Origin: Adineta steineri
Lineage: Eukaryota; Rotifera; Eurotatoria; Adinetida; Adinetidae
Reading direction: 5' to 3'
Length of the DNA stretch: 64,000 bases
NCBI GenBank assembly: GCA_905250115.1
Contig: CAJNOI010000059.1
Location: 124,001-188,000 of the forward strand
Numbering within the stretch: the stretch's first letter is position 1; each line of letters opens with the position of its first letter. Below the pieces are notes generated by a model. The model made no database searches and had not been told where the DNA came from. It saw nothing but the letters and a program-made list of their open reading frames with translations. Of this stretch, positions 50,142-61,018 are shown piece by piece. The position numbers and the translations under genes are program-made.

Positions 50142-51371
50142 TTATTTTTTATTTTCAGTGTTACTGCCAGTTGATGGTTTAGAAAGTTCAGGTGTTTTAG
50201 ATTCTTGACGTTGTTTAGCATCATCATGAACAGCATTGCGAAACTAAATAAGAAAAATTATTTTTACAATTGAAATTAATTTAAGAATCTTACTTTTGGA
50301 AATGTTTCCCATGGTGTACTTAAATCAAATTTACGATAATCTTGTGTTAATTCAATGGGTTCAATAACAACACGTCTCTGTTCTTCATCATAACGAACTT
50401 CAGTATAACCTGGTAGAGGAAAATCTTTACGCATGGGATGACCTTCAAAACCATAATCAGTTAAAATACGACGAAGATCAGGATGATTAGTAAAATAAAC
50501 ACCATACATATCCCAAACCTATATTACAAAATATAAATATTGTTATATAAATTTTTTCTCTTCTAACCTCTCGTTCCATCCAATTAGCAGCATCATAAAG
50601 ATCACATATACTTGCTACCGGTGTCATTTCATCAGTATATGTTTTAACACGAACACGTGAATTGAAACGAAGTGAAAGTAAATTGTAAACAAGCTAAATA
50701 AAAGACAGATCATTGTTATTAATCGATCAATAATTATTCATATTTGTTATTAGATAATTTCTGATTTATATATATTCGAAAATAGTCATAGTATGTTTAG
50801 GAAAGTAAAGAATTACTTATCAAGGAAACTATAAAAAGAATTAGAATGTACCTCAAATCGATATGTTCGTGTTGGTACATCAATAGCAGTAATGTCCGCT
50901 AACGAACTAAATTGAGCATTTGTATGATCTTTAAGAAAAGCGATAACCGAAAATAATCCATCGGGATGAATTAATATTTCAAGTTCATTGGTTGATGACA
51001 TTTGTACATGTTGTACAAAACGTGGTAAACATTCAGCAACATATTGACCAAAATCAACTAAAGCTTTACGTTGTTCTACATTCACACGAATAAGATTTGC
51101 TAAATGAAATTATTATGAATACAAAAGAAATCTTGAAAAGAAGTAGAACTTACGAGCAGGAGCATTTGTTGTTGTTGTTGATGCTGGTGGTGTTGCTGTT
51201 GCTTGAGTTCGATGAAAAAGAATTGAACTTGCAGGAATACTTCGTTGTGTAGCCGCAGAAAATAATCCTAAATCAAAAAAAAAATCAATAAATGAATTTC
51301 GAATTTATTATTTTACCTTTGCCTGTTATTAAAACTGGACGAGCAAAATGTCGAATTAATGAACTAGCCAT
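50142..51371 (-). CDS. NDUFS3: Complex I 30-kDa subunit
   Basis: About five exons give a protein of about 285-290 aa. The N-terminus ([15 protein letters not shown]) is a mitochondrial targeting peptide followed by an Ala/Thr-rich linker. The conserved domain has [29 protein letters not shown] and [20 protein letters not shown], the signature of the 30-kDa subunit (NuoC homologue) in the peripheral arm of respiratory complex I. The C-terminus ends in a Ser/Thr/Lys-rich tail. The start codon directly follows AAATATATTCTTTCAG, a consensus 3' splice site, so the mRNA start is probably created by splicing there. The RPA3 stop lies 103 bp upstream. Confidence 0.95.
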
Positions 51372-51395
51372 CTGAAAGAATATATTTATGTATAT
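51372..51395 (-). promoter_or_regulatory. Candidate trans-splice acceptor of NDUFS3
   Basis: The minus strand reads TATATTCTTTCAG immediately before the ATG, leaving no room for any 5' leader of its own. It lies in the 103-bp spacer after RPA3. Confidence 0.6.
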
Positions 51396-51474
51396 ATGTA
51401 TCAATATCTAAGATAAGTTTTTATTTCATAAGAAAAATCTGACATAATTTTTTAGCATTGTTTTTTTACAAGAA

Positions 51475-51967
51475 TTAAAGATTAACAAGATAGTCTTGAG
51501 GATAATGTTGAAAAAGCATAACAGCTTGATTATACATGTCCATATCTATATAAATCAAAATCAAAATAATATTAAACTTCTCTTTTTTTTTTACCAAAAT
51601 TAGCCGTTTGTTCAGGTTCAAATGCAACAATCATATCACATTCAATTTGATTTCGATTATCAACATTGCCAAGTACTTCAATAATACTACCAGACTCAAC
51701 ATTAACCTTAACAGAAATTGATTTATTAAATAGTCTTCATTCTTTTTCTGTCTACATACATTTTCCGATGAACGTACAACAATATGTTGTTTATCACTTG
51801 TTTCCAAATCGATTACATTGCCTGATGGATGAACCTAGAATTTATTATTTTATATAAAAATATGAGAAATTTATTTTATTTACCTTACTAACAGTACCAA
51901 TAATACTAACTGGTTTTCCACTATATTGTTGGATCATAGATCCGTTAATACGATAATGATGCGACAT
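51475..51967 (-). CDS. RPA3: Replication protein A 14-kDa subunit
   Basis: Four short exons, about 113 aa, the normal size of RPA3. The sequence follows the OB-fold of RPA3: RINGSMIQQYSGKPVSIIG, KVHPSGN, GSIIEVLGNV, and the C-terminal helix FDMDMYNQAVMLFQHYPQDY that packs into the RPA trimer core (compare DLGLYNEAVKIIHDFPQFY in human). RPA binds single-stranded DNA in replication and repair. The start ATG is only 23 nt after the TAF12 stop codon, and those 23 nt contain a splice acceptor, so this gene cannot have an ordinary promoter of its own between the two coding regions. Confidence 0.92.
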
Positions 51968-51990
51968 ATCTGAAATAATAGGAAAATTAT
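51968..51990 (-). promoter_or_regulatory. 23-nt intercistronic spacer with splice acceptor
   Basis: Between the TAF12 stop and the RPA3 ATG the minus strand reads ATAATTTTCC, then TATTATTTCAG, then AT before the ATG. This is a complete polypyrimidine-type acceptor in the shortest possible spacer, as expected at a trans-splice site within a polycistronic transcript. Confidence 0.65.
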
Positions 51991-52290
51991 TTAATTTTTA
52001 GATATTTGATTATAAGAAGAATTATCATAAATAGGCCATTGATGTTTTAGAACAAAATTAACATCATTTAATTTTATGGAAGTTGATGTTTCTGAACGTC
52101 TTTGTGCAACAGAAGATGATTGAGAAACTAATTCTTTGGCAAATAATTCTGCGAAATTAATAAGTAATTTTTCAGCATCAGATTCAAGTACTGGTTGTTG
52201 TGAATTAGATGACGAATATTGACCTGATTGAAGAAGAATTTGAGTAAAAAGATCTGATGGACTAAGTTTTTCGAAATTGTTTGTTGTCAT
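51991..52290 (-). CDS. TAF12: TFIID subunit 12 histone-fold protein
   Basis: A single exon of 99 aa. Residues 34-92 form a histone fold: LESDAEKLLINFAELFAKEL, then AQRRSETSTSIKLNDVNFVL and KHQWPIYD, which match TAF12 (LDEDVEEMLLQIADDF, LARHRKSSTLEVKDVQLHLERQWNMW). TAF12 pairs with TAF4 in TFIID and SAGA. The N-terminal extension is short and Gln/Ser-rich. The ATG directly follows CTTTTTCTAACAAAG, again an acceptor-like sequence. It is the first gene of the four-gene same-strand array. Confidence 0.88.
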   Translation of the reverse strand: MTTNNFEKLSPSDLFTQILLQSGQYSSSNSQQPVLESDAEKLLINFAELFAKELVSQSSSVAQRRSETSTSIKLNDVNFVLKHQWPIYDNSSYNQISKN

Positions 52291-53552
52291 CTTTGTTAGA
52301 AAAAGAAACTGAATAAATGGATAAAGCGAACAATTTATTGTTTATAAATAAGAATTTGTCGCTAGTAGTCCTAAATATTTAGTTGAGAGAAAAAGGTCCA
52401 AAATACTTTTATGATTGACTGAGAATCAACCTATCAAATGATGATAAAGAAAGAAAGAACGACGGTTATCCTTTATTGAATGATATGAACAGGACAATTT
52501 TATTGATTGAACTAATATATGACCGAATATTTTTATTTTCATGACCTGACAATAGTTTATTTGAGTCAATTCTTATTTTTCGAAACACGAGCTATATATC
52601 AAAGTAGTTTTCTTTGAACAGTACTTTTCCTAATGATGATTTATATGAAAGAACCTTTTAGATATTCTTTCTGACATCGTCATATTCTTATTATTAATTA
52701 TTATGTAGAATGATAAGCATAGAATATTTGCATGTTGATGAAATAAAATACAAATTATTTATTATATACTTAAAAAGAAATCATTAATAATACATAAATC
52801 TGTTCTTTTAGATATTTAATAAAGAAAATTCAATATGTCATTGTTACAGCAACTAACAAAAAAGTAAGTTAACTATTCTGTTTTATCTGTCTATTCAATC
52901 ATTCATGCGTATGTAAGACATTCCATATTTCATTTTGACGTAATGCGCAACATACTTATTCTTACTTACTCCGCCTACTTTTCTTCTTCTCTCTCGCTCT
53001 CTCTCTCTGTTGAATTCGTTCATTCGTCTATTTTTTATTATGCCAGACCGGAAGACACGCCTTTGTTTGAGGCAATGGTGTACTTAATTATTTTTCTTTC
53101 TCTCGCTTCATCTCCTCAATCCCTCGAGCCATCTTTACTCCGTCAATATTCTATATATATTTATATATTATATATGATTGAACGATTGGCAGCAAAATCT
53201 ATACATGCAATACTAAAATCCATGTGACAAGTAAGATGATTCATATTATATTAGTAGTAAATAATTGCCTACTAATTTAAGATAGACGATGCTTAGCAGG
53301 AAATATTAAAAATTGAATATGATCCGCTACGACAATCTAATCAAGTACTCTTTTTTCTTCTTCTTTATGAAATGTATTGACGGCAGCACGCGTTAGTTAT
53401 GAAGTGAAAAGGAAATTCGGTTGTTCAAGTGGTGAAATGCCATAGGGTTAAATGAGAGAAAAACGCGAGAGAGAGCGAGACAATGAAGTTTTGTATACAT
53501 CTGTCTTCCAGTTACGATAGAGAAGTGTGAAAATGGATAGTTTTATCTAATA
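52291..53552. other. Divergent region between TAF12 and Axin
   Basis: Must contain promoters of the minus-strand array and of Axin. One candidate Axin first exon (52835-52863) lies here. CTCT repeats at 52982-53008 and GA-rich sequence at 53460-53480 are the only repeats. Confidence 0.4.
52835..52863 (+). other. Candidate alternative first exon of Axin
   Basis: An ATG followed by nine codons (MSLLQQLTK plus two bases) and then a GTAAGT donor in phase 2, the phase needed to splice to the acceptor at 54876. It lies 0.7 kb upstream of a second such exon. It may also be chance, or belong elsewhere. Confidence 0.3.
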
Positions 53553-56500
53553 ATGGCAACTAATAAAAATCCAAATAAAAGAATTTTCAATGATGAGTAA
53601 GTTCCTTATTAAATTACTTGACTCTCCCTTTACGAAGAAAATGATAGTAATTAGTATAATTACCAATCATTATTTTTGTCAACATATTTACATAATAATG
53701 AATATTGAATTAAGCTGATTATATTTTTCTTGAAATTAATCTTTTGTTAAGTACTTGACAAAATGACAATTAATATGAACGCTACTGTACAAAATGTTGC
53801 TTACATCAGCTTTTAATATATCCATGTCATTACATATATTTATGTAAATTATATTATCAGGTTTTTAATTGAAAAATATAAAACAGGCGTGCTCATTTTG
53901 TCGTCATGATATAGAATATTTTCGAGTCGGAAATGAGTACACACTAGAAAATACGTAAGAAACTGCTAACGATTCTTCTTCTGTAATAAAAAGTCTTCTA
54001 TATGAGCAGAATCTCAATTTCTTTCCGAACATCTTGTATAAACTATGTCGTAGATAGCAAAGAAATGCGTCCATCCATAACTTTCTCTATTCTGGACATA
54101 ATGTTCAGAACATAAGTTATCTATCTGATAAGCACACATGATAAATTAATCAAATTTTCTAAACATAGTTTATATTACTTTCATTTTCATATTAATTCTT
54201 AACACTCAACTTGATAATTTTATTTGAACTACATAGGAAAACTAATAGATTTTTTTCACTTGTATCGTTTCATTGAATCAATTGCTTTTCTGTGTTAATT
54301 GTCTCTCACACATTTTCTTCGTCTGTTAAAATAGATTGTTAAGATTATTTTTTCTAAAATATATCTAATCTCTTCTCTCGATGTATAAAAAACAAGGAAA
54401 GCTGATTAAATTCAAGAGTCATTTGACATGTATCAATAAATGAATATGTTTATCAATTTTTTTCTCTTTCTAAGTAGCAAAGCGTGTCATAGTGATCTCT
54501 TAAAGATATCAGATATTTAACTCTTGACAACGATCATGATTACATCTCGATTTAAAAATATATTTTTTTTCATGCAATCAATTTTCCCATTACATTCTTC
54601 ATGAGAATATGATTATCATTTGTCAATAAACCTCTTTGATCTTTTACGAAAAGAGAAAAAGCTGTTGCTGCTTCTTGAGTTTATTCAAAAAGTGTTCCGA
54701 CCGTTTTTTTTTTCGTTCTATCATTGATCATTTAACATCAGAAGAAAGTCAATTTCTCATATAGATGAAGTCTATTAGTTTCTTTTCTTTTTTTATTCAA
54801 TAAAAACAATTCTCATAATGTGATAAATTAATAGAGATTGTCTCAGTCAAATAAATATATATTATTATTTAATTAGATTTAATATGACATCATCGAAAAC
54901 AACTGATTGCGATTTACGAAAACAATTTCTTCAATTCCTTAATCAACCAGAATTATGCGAACAATTTTATCTCTATATGAAATCGGAATATTTAGCATAT
55001 GTATTAGAATTTTATTTAGCATGTGATGGTTTAAGAAATTTACTTGATGATACAACAAAACAAGGTGCTATTATACAATTAATCTATAAACATTATCTAT
55101 CAAATGAAAAAGATTTATCATCATCCAAAAAGAAATTTTCCTTACCAGATGATTTAATATCATCAATAAAGCAACGTTTAATAAAACATGAATATCATTT
55201 AAAATTCTATGATCAAGCACAAGAATATGTTTTAAAATATATGTTACAAATGTGTTATCCAAAATTTCTTATTGAACAACAACAAGAGAATCAAAATAAA
55301 CGTCAAGCATTAAGTACATCAACATTTAGTCCAATGCATAGAAGAGCAGTAACATTTAGAAAAAAAGAAGTTTTTGAACAATTCAAACAAAAATCTCATC
55401 ACCGAAATCTAAAGTAAGATATTCAATTATTCATCTGTATATGCCAATGAAATCAAAGGGACGCATTATAGATAATTTGAGTATTCATTAAGATGAAGTT
55501 GAAATGTTTATGAGATAGATTTCAAAAACAGATGAATCACTCTGACAAATTCTTCTCTTTAATCATATCGATTTCTATGGTATTTTTTTTAGTACTTCTG
55601 CTCCTATCAAAACACCATCTTATCCTCGTCAACAGCCAATCGAACCGAGGTGAGTGTACAATAATTCAATTCTTTTAGCATAAAAACAGAAGTGTCATTT
55701 CGATGTCATATGATCATCCCATGGCAATATGTTTTAGAGAAGTAAAAAAAAAGCATGAATGATAGAAAGAGAGAAATCTGTGATCATTTATCATCAAACA
55801 AGCGTATGCATTTCGTCACGCTTTCACTGAAATAGCTGATTGAAGAGTAAGAGAACAACCTGTAGATTAGCCTCGATGGATGAATGGTTAACCATCGACC
55901 GTTGGGTTCGTTGGTTCATTCGTTTCTTTTCTCTTGTCTTCTGTCGTTACCGCCGCCACCACCACCACCATCACGGCTTGTCTGAACTTCAAAGTATGCG
56001 GTATACTTTGATCGTTCTAACTTCTAACGTTGTCGGTCTTTTTGATCTTGTCAACATGAATCACATTCAATTAGATTACACTATTGTGCCGACGCCGACG
56101 CCGCGCTTGTTAGAGAACAGACTATCAAAAAGAGAGAAATAAAAAGAAAGGAAAGGAGAAAGAAACAGAGACATATACATATCTTATATTTTGAGATTAA
56201 CTGTTCATTTACTTCAACAATGACAGTATTGCTCATGCGAAATCCTTATTCATTGTAAGTAAACTCTCTAAATATATATTTTAAACAAAAAGATAGTCAA
56301 ATACTAAAAGATGTCGTATTTTTTATTATAGTTCATTAGAAGCGTCAACATTGATTGCTGATCATGAAGCTGGATTGAATGTATCAAAACAACCAGTATG
56401 TAGAATTTATTAAAATTCGAACTTTTTTAATCATTTTTAACTTGTTTGTAGCGTACAACAAAGTTAACAAAACAAATGAAAGATCAATATAGTCTTGCTC

Positions 56501-57265
56501 AACGTGATCCAGCTGCATTTTTTGAAGAAATTAAAAAACGCCTATTAGCTTATCAAGCTGAGAATTCAAGTGCAGCTAAAATTCGTGGCCTTTCACAATC
56601 ACTTAATGTACAAAATAAAATTTCATGTAGTGATCATCGTATGATTGATGATGATTCATTAGCTGTACTGGATTTTCAAATTGCTAAAACAATTGATGAA
56701 GCTGATAATAGTTTATTTGATACACCAATAAAACAAACTTATCGATATAAACCAACATCAATACCAAAATATACTGAGAATAAAAACCATTCAATATTAG
56801 GAAATAGTTTTACAAGATCAGATTCAGGTGTCGGAACAGATACATCAGAAAAGTATGTTTCCATTAATTTTATCGTAGAAAATATTTCTATCAAAAAAGT
56901 TTTGCTTTTAGAAATTACGAAATATTTCGTTGTCATCGTTTAACAACTGTGGATGTTGTTTGGTATCCATCACTTGATAGTAGTAATGCTCTTTTATCAA
57001 CTATACCTCGATTTCATGATCATTTAACATTTAAAGACTTTCGACAATTATTTAAAAAACAACCAATATATAGGTATGAAGTATTTGTAAAAATAATTCT
57101 TGATTTGTTAAGTTTCTTTTTTATTATTATAGATATTTCTTTAAAACTACTTGTACACCAGATATTAATAAAGAGCAGTATGTATTTCGTGAATTAACTA
57201 TGGATGATGAACTAGTGCCATTTTACGATGGCAAAATTTTTGTACAATTAGATCGAATCTCTTAA
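53553..57265 (+). CDS. AXIN: Axin, RGS and DIX domain scaffold
   Basis: The core gene runs 54877-55413, 55593-55649, 56332-56395, 56452-56852, 56912-57073, 57133-57265. With a first exon 53553-53596 it gives exactly 465 aa; from the ATG at 54884 it gives 448 aa. Residues 20-130 are an RGS domain (LYMKSEYLAYVLEFYLACDG), which binds APC in Axin. AAFFEEIKKRLLAYQ resembles the GSK3-binding helix, and a following acidic stretch with LDFQIAKTID may be the beta-catenin site. The C-terminal 85 residues form a DIX domain (LTFKDFRQLFKKQPIYRYFF and ending KIFVQLDRIS). Axin scaffolds the beta-catenin destruction complex in Wnt signalling. The protein is short next to vertebrate Axin (over 800 aa), lacks an obvious N-terminal tankyrase-binding region, and starts almost at the RGS domain. 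Confidence 0.88.
56220..56254 (+). other. Candidate internal first exon giving an RGS-less Axin
   Basis: ATG, eleven codons (MTVLLMRNPYS plus two bases), then GTAAGT. The phase-2 donor joins the next acceptor at 56331 in frame and would produce an Axin with GSK3-binding and DIX regions but no RGS domain. A GC-richer stretch at 55900-56110 just upstream stands out and could be a promoter. Unproven. Confidence 0.4.
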
Positions 57266-58005
57266 GAAATGTGTTTTTGTCAGATTAATTAATAATAATT
57301 ATTTTTTTTTGTATCTAATTATGCTGGAGAACTGATGTTTTTTCATTCTTTTTCCTTTTTTTTTGATGTCGTTGTTTATTATTATTATTGTTGTTTCTTT
57401 TTTTGTCTTTGGAAAAAAAANNNNNNNNNNTTTCAATCATTTGATGACAAGAAAAAGTACTTAAACACACGAAAAAAAGAAAAAGAAAAAATGACAATAA
57501 TAATAGAGAAAAGAAAAAGATTAAACAGATCATTTCTAATACAGAGAAAAAAAAATATTTGAATAAATGAAAAGAGACAAGAAAAATTAGAATAAAAGAA
57601 AAAAAGAGAAAATACTCTCAATTTAATATTAGTTATTTTTTCATATTACGAAAAAAAAGAAAGAAAAGAAATTCTATGATTTATTTATCGAACAGTTCTT
57701 CTTTTTGCACGACTTACATGACAGGGCATTAGAAGACAAAAGTGAAAGAAAATCAAACTAAAGATACAAGCTTATATCAGCTTGAAAAGAAAAACCATTT
57801 CATATGTTCACATATTGAACAATCTCATATATATATTCGCTATCAAAAATCTCTTCATATTAAGAGAAAGGAAAAATTATGTAAAAAGAAATAAAAAAAC
57901 AGCCATTCATCTACATGTACGATGATGACTAGAAATTAAATTTAAATTGAGATCATACGTACACACAATACAAATATATGTATACAATATACATATATAT
58001 TTTTT
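57266..58005. other. Convergent intergenic region with assembly gap
   Basis: 3' flanks of Axin and of the CPEB gene. Extremely biased sequence: T-rich on the left and A-rich on the right of a gap of ten N at 57421-57430. No gene. Confidence 0.6.
57421..57430. other. Run of ten N, assembly gap
   Basis: Ten undetermined bases flanked by poly-A on the left and TTTC on the right. The true gap size is unknown. Confidence 0.99.
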
Positions 58006-59671
58006 TTAAAATCCATTTGCACCGACAACACAATCAATTGGTTGATTAATTGATTGTTGTTGCATTGGATGAAAGACTGGTTGAGAAGATTTGGAATGAC
58101 GTGTCACTGCTTTATGTGATGCCATACTACCAATATGAATTTTTTGCCAACAACGTTGACAGAAATAATCGAAACAAGCAAAATTTCGACAAAATAAATC
58201 ACCAGCAGCTGTTTTACATAATGAACAAAATCGATATTGTAAATGTGGTTCGATTTGAAGACGTTTAAGAAAACGTGGTGTTCGAACATCAACTAAAACG
58301 GTAAAAATTAATCAATGAATGCAAAATCAAATTTTAAACATACCAAAAGCTGTTGAAACAGCATGAAGAAAACTTGAACTATTATCAAATGTTACACGAC
58401 CACTACCAATTCTATATTACGAAAAAAATAAATAAAATATATTTTTTTTTGAAAAAAATATTATTTACGGATATTTATATTTATCAATGTCGACACCGGC
58501 ATAAACAGCTCCACCAAATAAATCTTCCATTAAACGCCATAAATATCGAGCTGTCATTGTACCATGAAGATTACCAACGAAGATTGTTTTTTTCGAATCA
58601 AGTTGTTGAGGTGGTCTATAACAAAAAAACTATGTATTTTCTTAATATAAACAAAAAAAAGTTGAATTACCTTAATGCATAATTATTATCTCCAATATTC
58701 CATGGAATAACTTCGACAGTTTTTCTTGATCCAGTTGCTGTTTCAAAATGAATAAAATAATCAGCACATGCATTATTATTTGTATGACGTGAACAACTAT
58801 CTAATAGTGCACAAACAGATTTTGCATTATGAAAAACAATATGAAAAAATCCATTTTCACGATGTTGTTCTTTATGTCCACCATGTAATTTTGGCCATTG
58901 TATTTCAAATACGCCAAAACGATCAAAATTAGCATGTATATCAGTTTCAGTTGCAAAACGTGGTACACCACCAATAAATACTTTTTGTGAAAGTAATGGT
59001 ATTTGTTGTATACCATTATGATTATTATTATTACTATTATTACTATTGGAATTATTAGTTTGTTCAGTTGAAAAATCACCAATCCAATGACGAATATTTT
59101 CTGTTGAATCATCTTGTGAAGGTGACATCATTGGTAACATAGATTGTTGTTGTTGCTGTTGTTGTTGATGATTTTGTTGTTGATTTTGTTGTAAATATGG
59201 TGGTGAAATTTGTGAAACTGGTGCTAAAGATAATAACCATGGTGGTCGTGCATTTTCATCATTTATATTTGATTGATGACTTGAACTAAATGGTAATGCT
59301 TCATTTAAATTATTTAAATTAAATGGAAAAATTGATGAATTATTATGTTGTGAATTAAGATCATTAATAACAAGTTGTTGAAATGGTAATACACATGATA
59401 ATGATGATGATGATGACGATGATGAAGATTGTTCAAGTGAAATTAAATTTGATGTATTACGTAAAATATAATCTTGAAATGACTTGTTTTCTTGATCGAA
59501 GATATTGTCATCTAGAATAAAAAAAAATTTTTCTAATCTTATTAAGAATTATTTTGTCAATTTACTCGAAAGATTTCCATTCAATGTTGTTGGCCATGTT
59601 GAAATAATATCTTTGGTACTATTTTTTGTTGGAAATGAAAAATCGTTGCGTGGACAGCAATTAATATCCAT
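58006..59671 (-). CDS. CPEB1: CPEB1/Orb-type cytoplasmic polyadenylation element-binding protein
   Basis: Five exons (59566-59671, 58671-59511, 58469-58615, 58344-58411, 58006-58292) give exactly 482 aa. The N-terminal 180 residues are disordered, with Ser, Asn and Gln runs. Then come two RRMs: [16 protein letters not shown] in RRM1, and [17 protein letters not shown] with [20 protein letters not shown] in RRM2. A C-terminal ZZ-type zinc-binding domain has [22 protein letters not shown] and a final histidine pair. The RRM2 spelling ([14 protein letters not shown]) agrees with CPEB1/Orb rather than the CPEB2-4/Orb2 class. These proteins bind U-rich elements in 3' UTRs and control poly(A) length and translation in germ line and neurons. 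The protein ends VVGANGF. Confidence 0.93.
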
Positions 59672-61018
59672 GATGAGAAATACACACTTAGTTTATTTAA
59701 GATAAAGATGAAATGATATGTTAAATAAGTGTGTTTATTTAAATGATTTTGCAACGAATGACTGAATGGTGTATAATTTCGTATTTACACTTGTTTCGTC
59801 AGTCTGATAAGAGAAAGAACTGTAAATAAAAGCTAGTAAAAGTTCTATCGTCCGATTTGCGTTTATAAATAAAGAATGTTTTTCTAAAACAATATAACTT
59901 TTAAAAGAGACGAGCTAGATCTACGAGAAAACGAACGAACGAGAAAAAAAATACAGAGAAAATAATGACTGAGGTCAATATATTGATTATAAACAGTCAT
60001 TTGTGTTAGCTATTACGATTGAACAGACGTGTATGTCTGTGTATCCCAAGTTCAAATAGAACGCACTATGTATATTCAATCGAACATGAAAGATACAGAA
60101 AAGAAAAGAACGAAAAAGAGAAGGGAGTGGTGGGTGCAGGTGTTAAACTACAGGAAATATAGATAGTGTGAAACAATACAATAAACCAATTGAGATTGTT
60201 ATACGATTTTGAAAAGATAAACAATCTTAATTGCTCTCATATTTGACCAGCGAATTTTAAATTGATTTGAATCCGGAAACGAACTTTCCTGACTGGTAAA
60301 TCATGATCGATATTGAAAAAAAGACATCTCTGAAATATTTTAATTATAGCCCTTTTACATAAGTAACATGTACAAGATTATCTATTGTATCCATAATAGG
60401 TGAAAGAAAAGTTTAAGAATCTTTCATGTGCTATGTAAATGATTGTGAACAAGAAATTAATGTGAGAAAGTTCATAGGTTGATTCCGATTCATTAATAAT
60501 ATGACTATGTTATATTATGTGTTTGTTCGAAATTTAATAAAAGTATTTTATAATAAAAAGATATTTTTTGAATAATGTCGCCATCTACATTCATAAGAAA
60601 ATACCAATCGAAAAAAGTACTTATCCAGTACAATTAATTGATATTTCGTTTATCTTATCTTTATAGCTAATCGTTAATTGTTGATTCTATGATAATTAGT
60701 ACAAAGCAGATGATTGTCATGTAAACTTGAAATTTTATGAAGAGTGTATTTGTTTTTTTTTCATTAGCAATAACTGGCGGTTTTTTGAGTCCTTATAGTA
60801 CTGGGTGTATTTATTTATATTTTCGTCTTTCGTTAATAAATGTAAGAAAAGAAAAGAAACGATTTATCAATGTGCTAATCGTCCATGCGTTAATTTATTT
60901 ACGTTTGTAATTATGTTTTTTTCTTTAGTCATTATGATAAGCAATACTTTTCTTATATAAACCAAATGACTCTTTGATTTTTTTTCTTATTTAAAAGATT
61001 TTCTTATATAAAACAATA
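59672..61018. other. Divergent intergenic region
   Basis: Promoter regions of CPEB (-) and transketolase (+). AT-rich with purine runs near 59935-59970 and 60090-60130. No gene or RNA feature recognised. Confidence 0.4.

Noticed and set aside
55840-56142. 100-codon open frame with a His run in an Axin intron
   Set aside because: The frame follows CCACCA simple sequence; no acceptor or donor connects it to Axin. The GC-rich stretch is more likely regulatory.
57315-57621. Open frames across the N gap
   Set aside because: Low-complexity Phe/Lys-rich translations running through undetermined bases.
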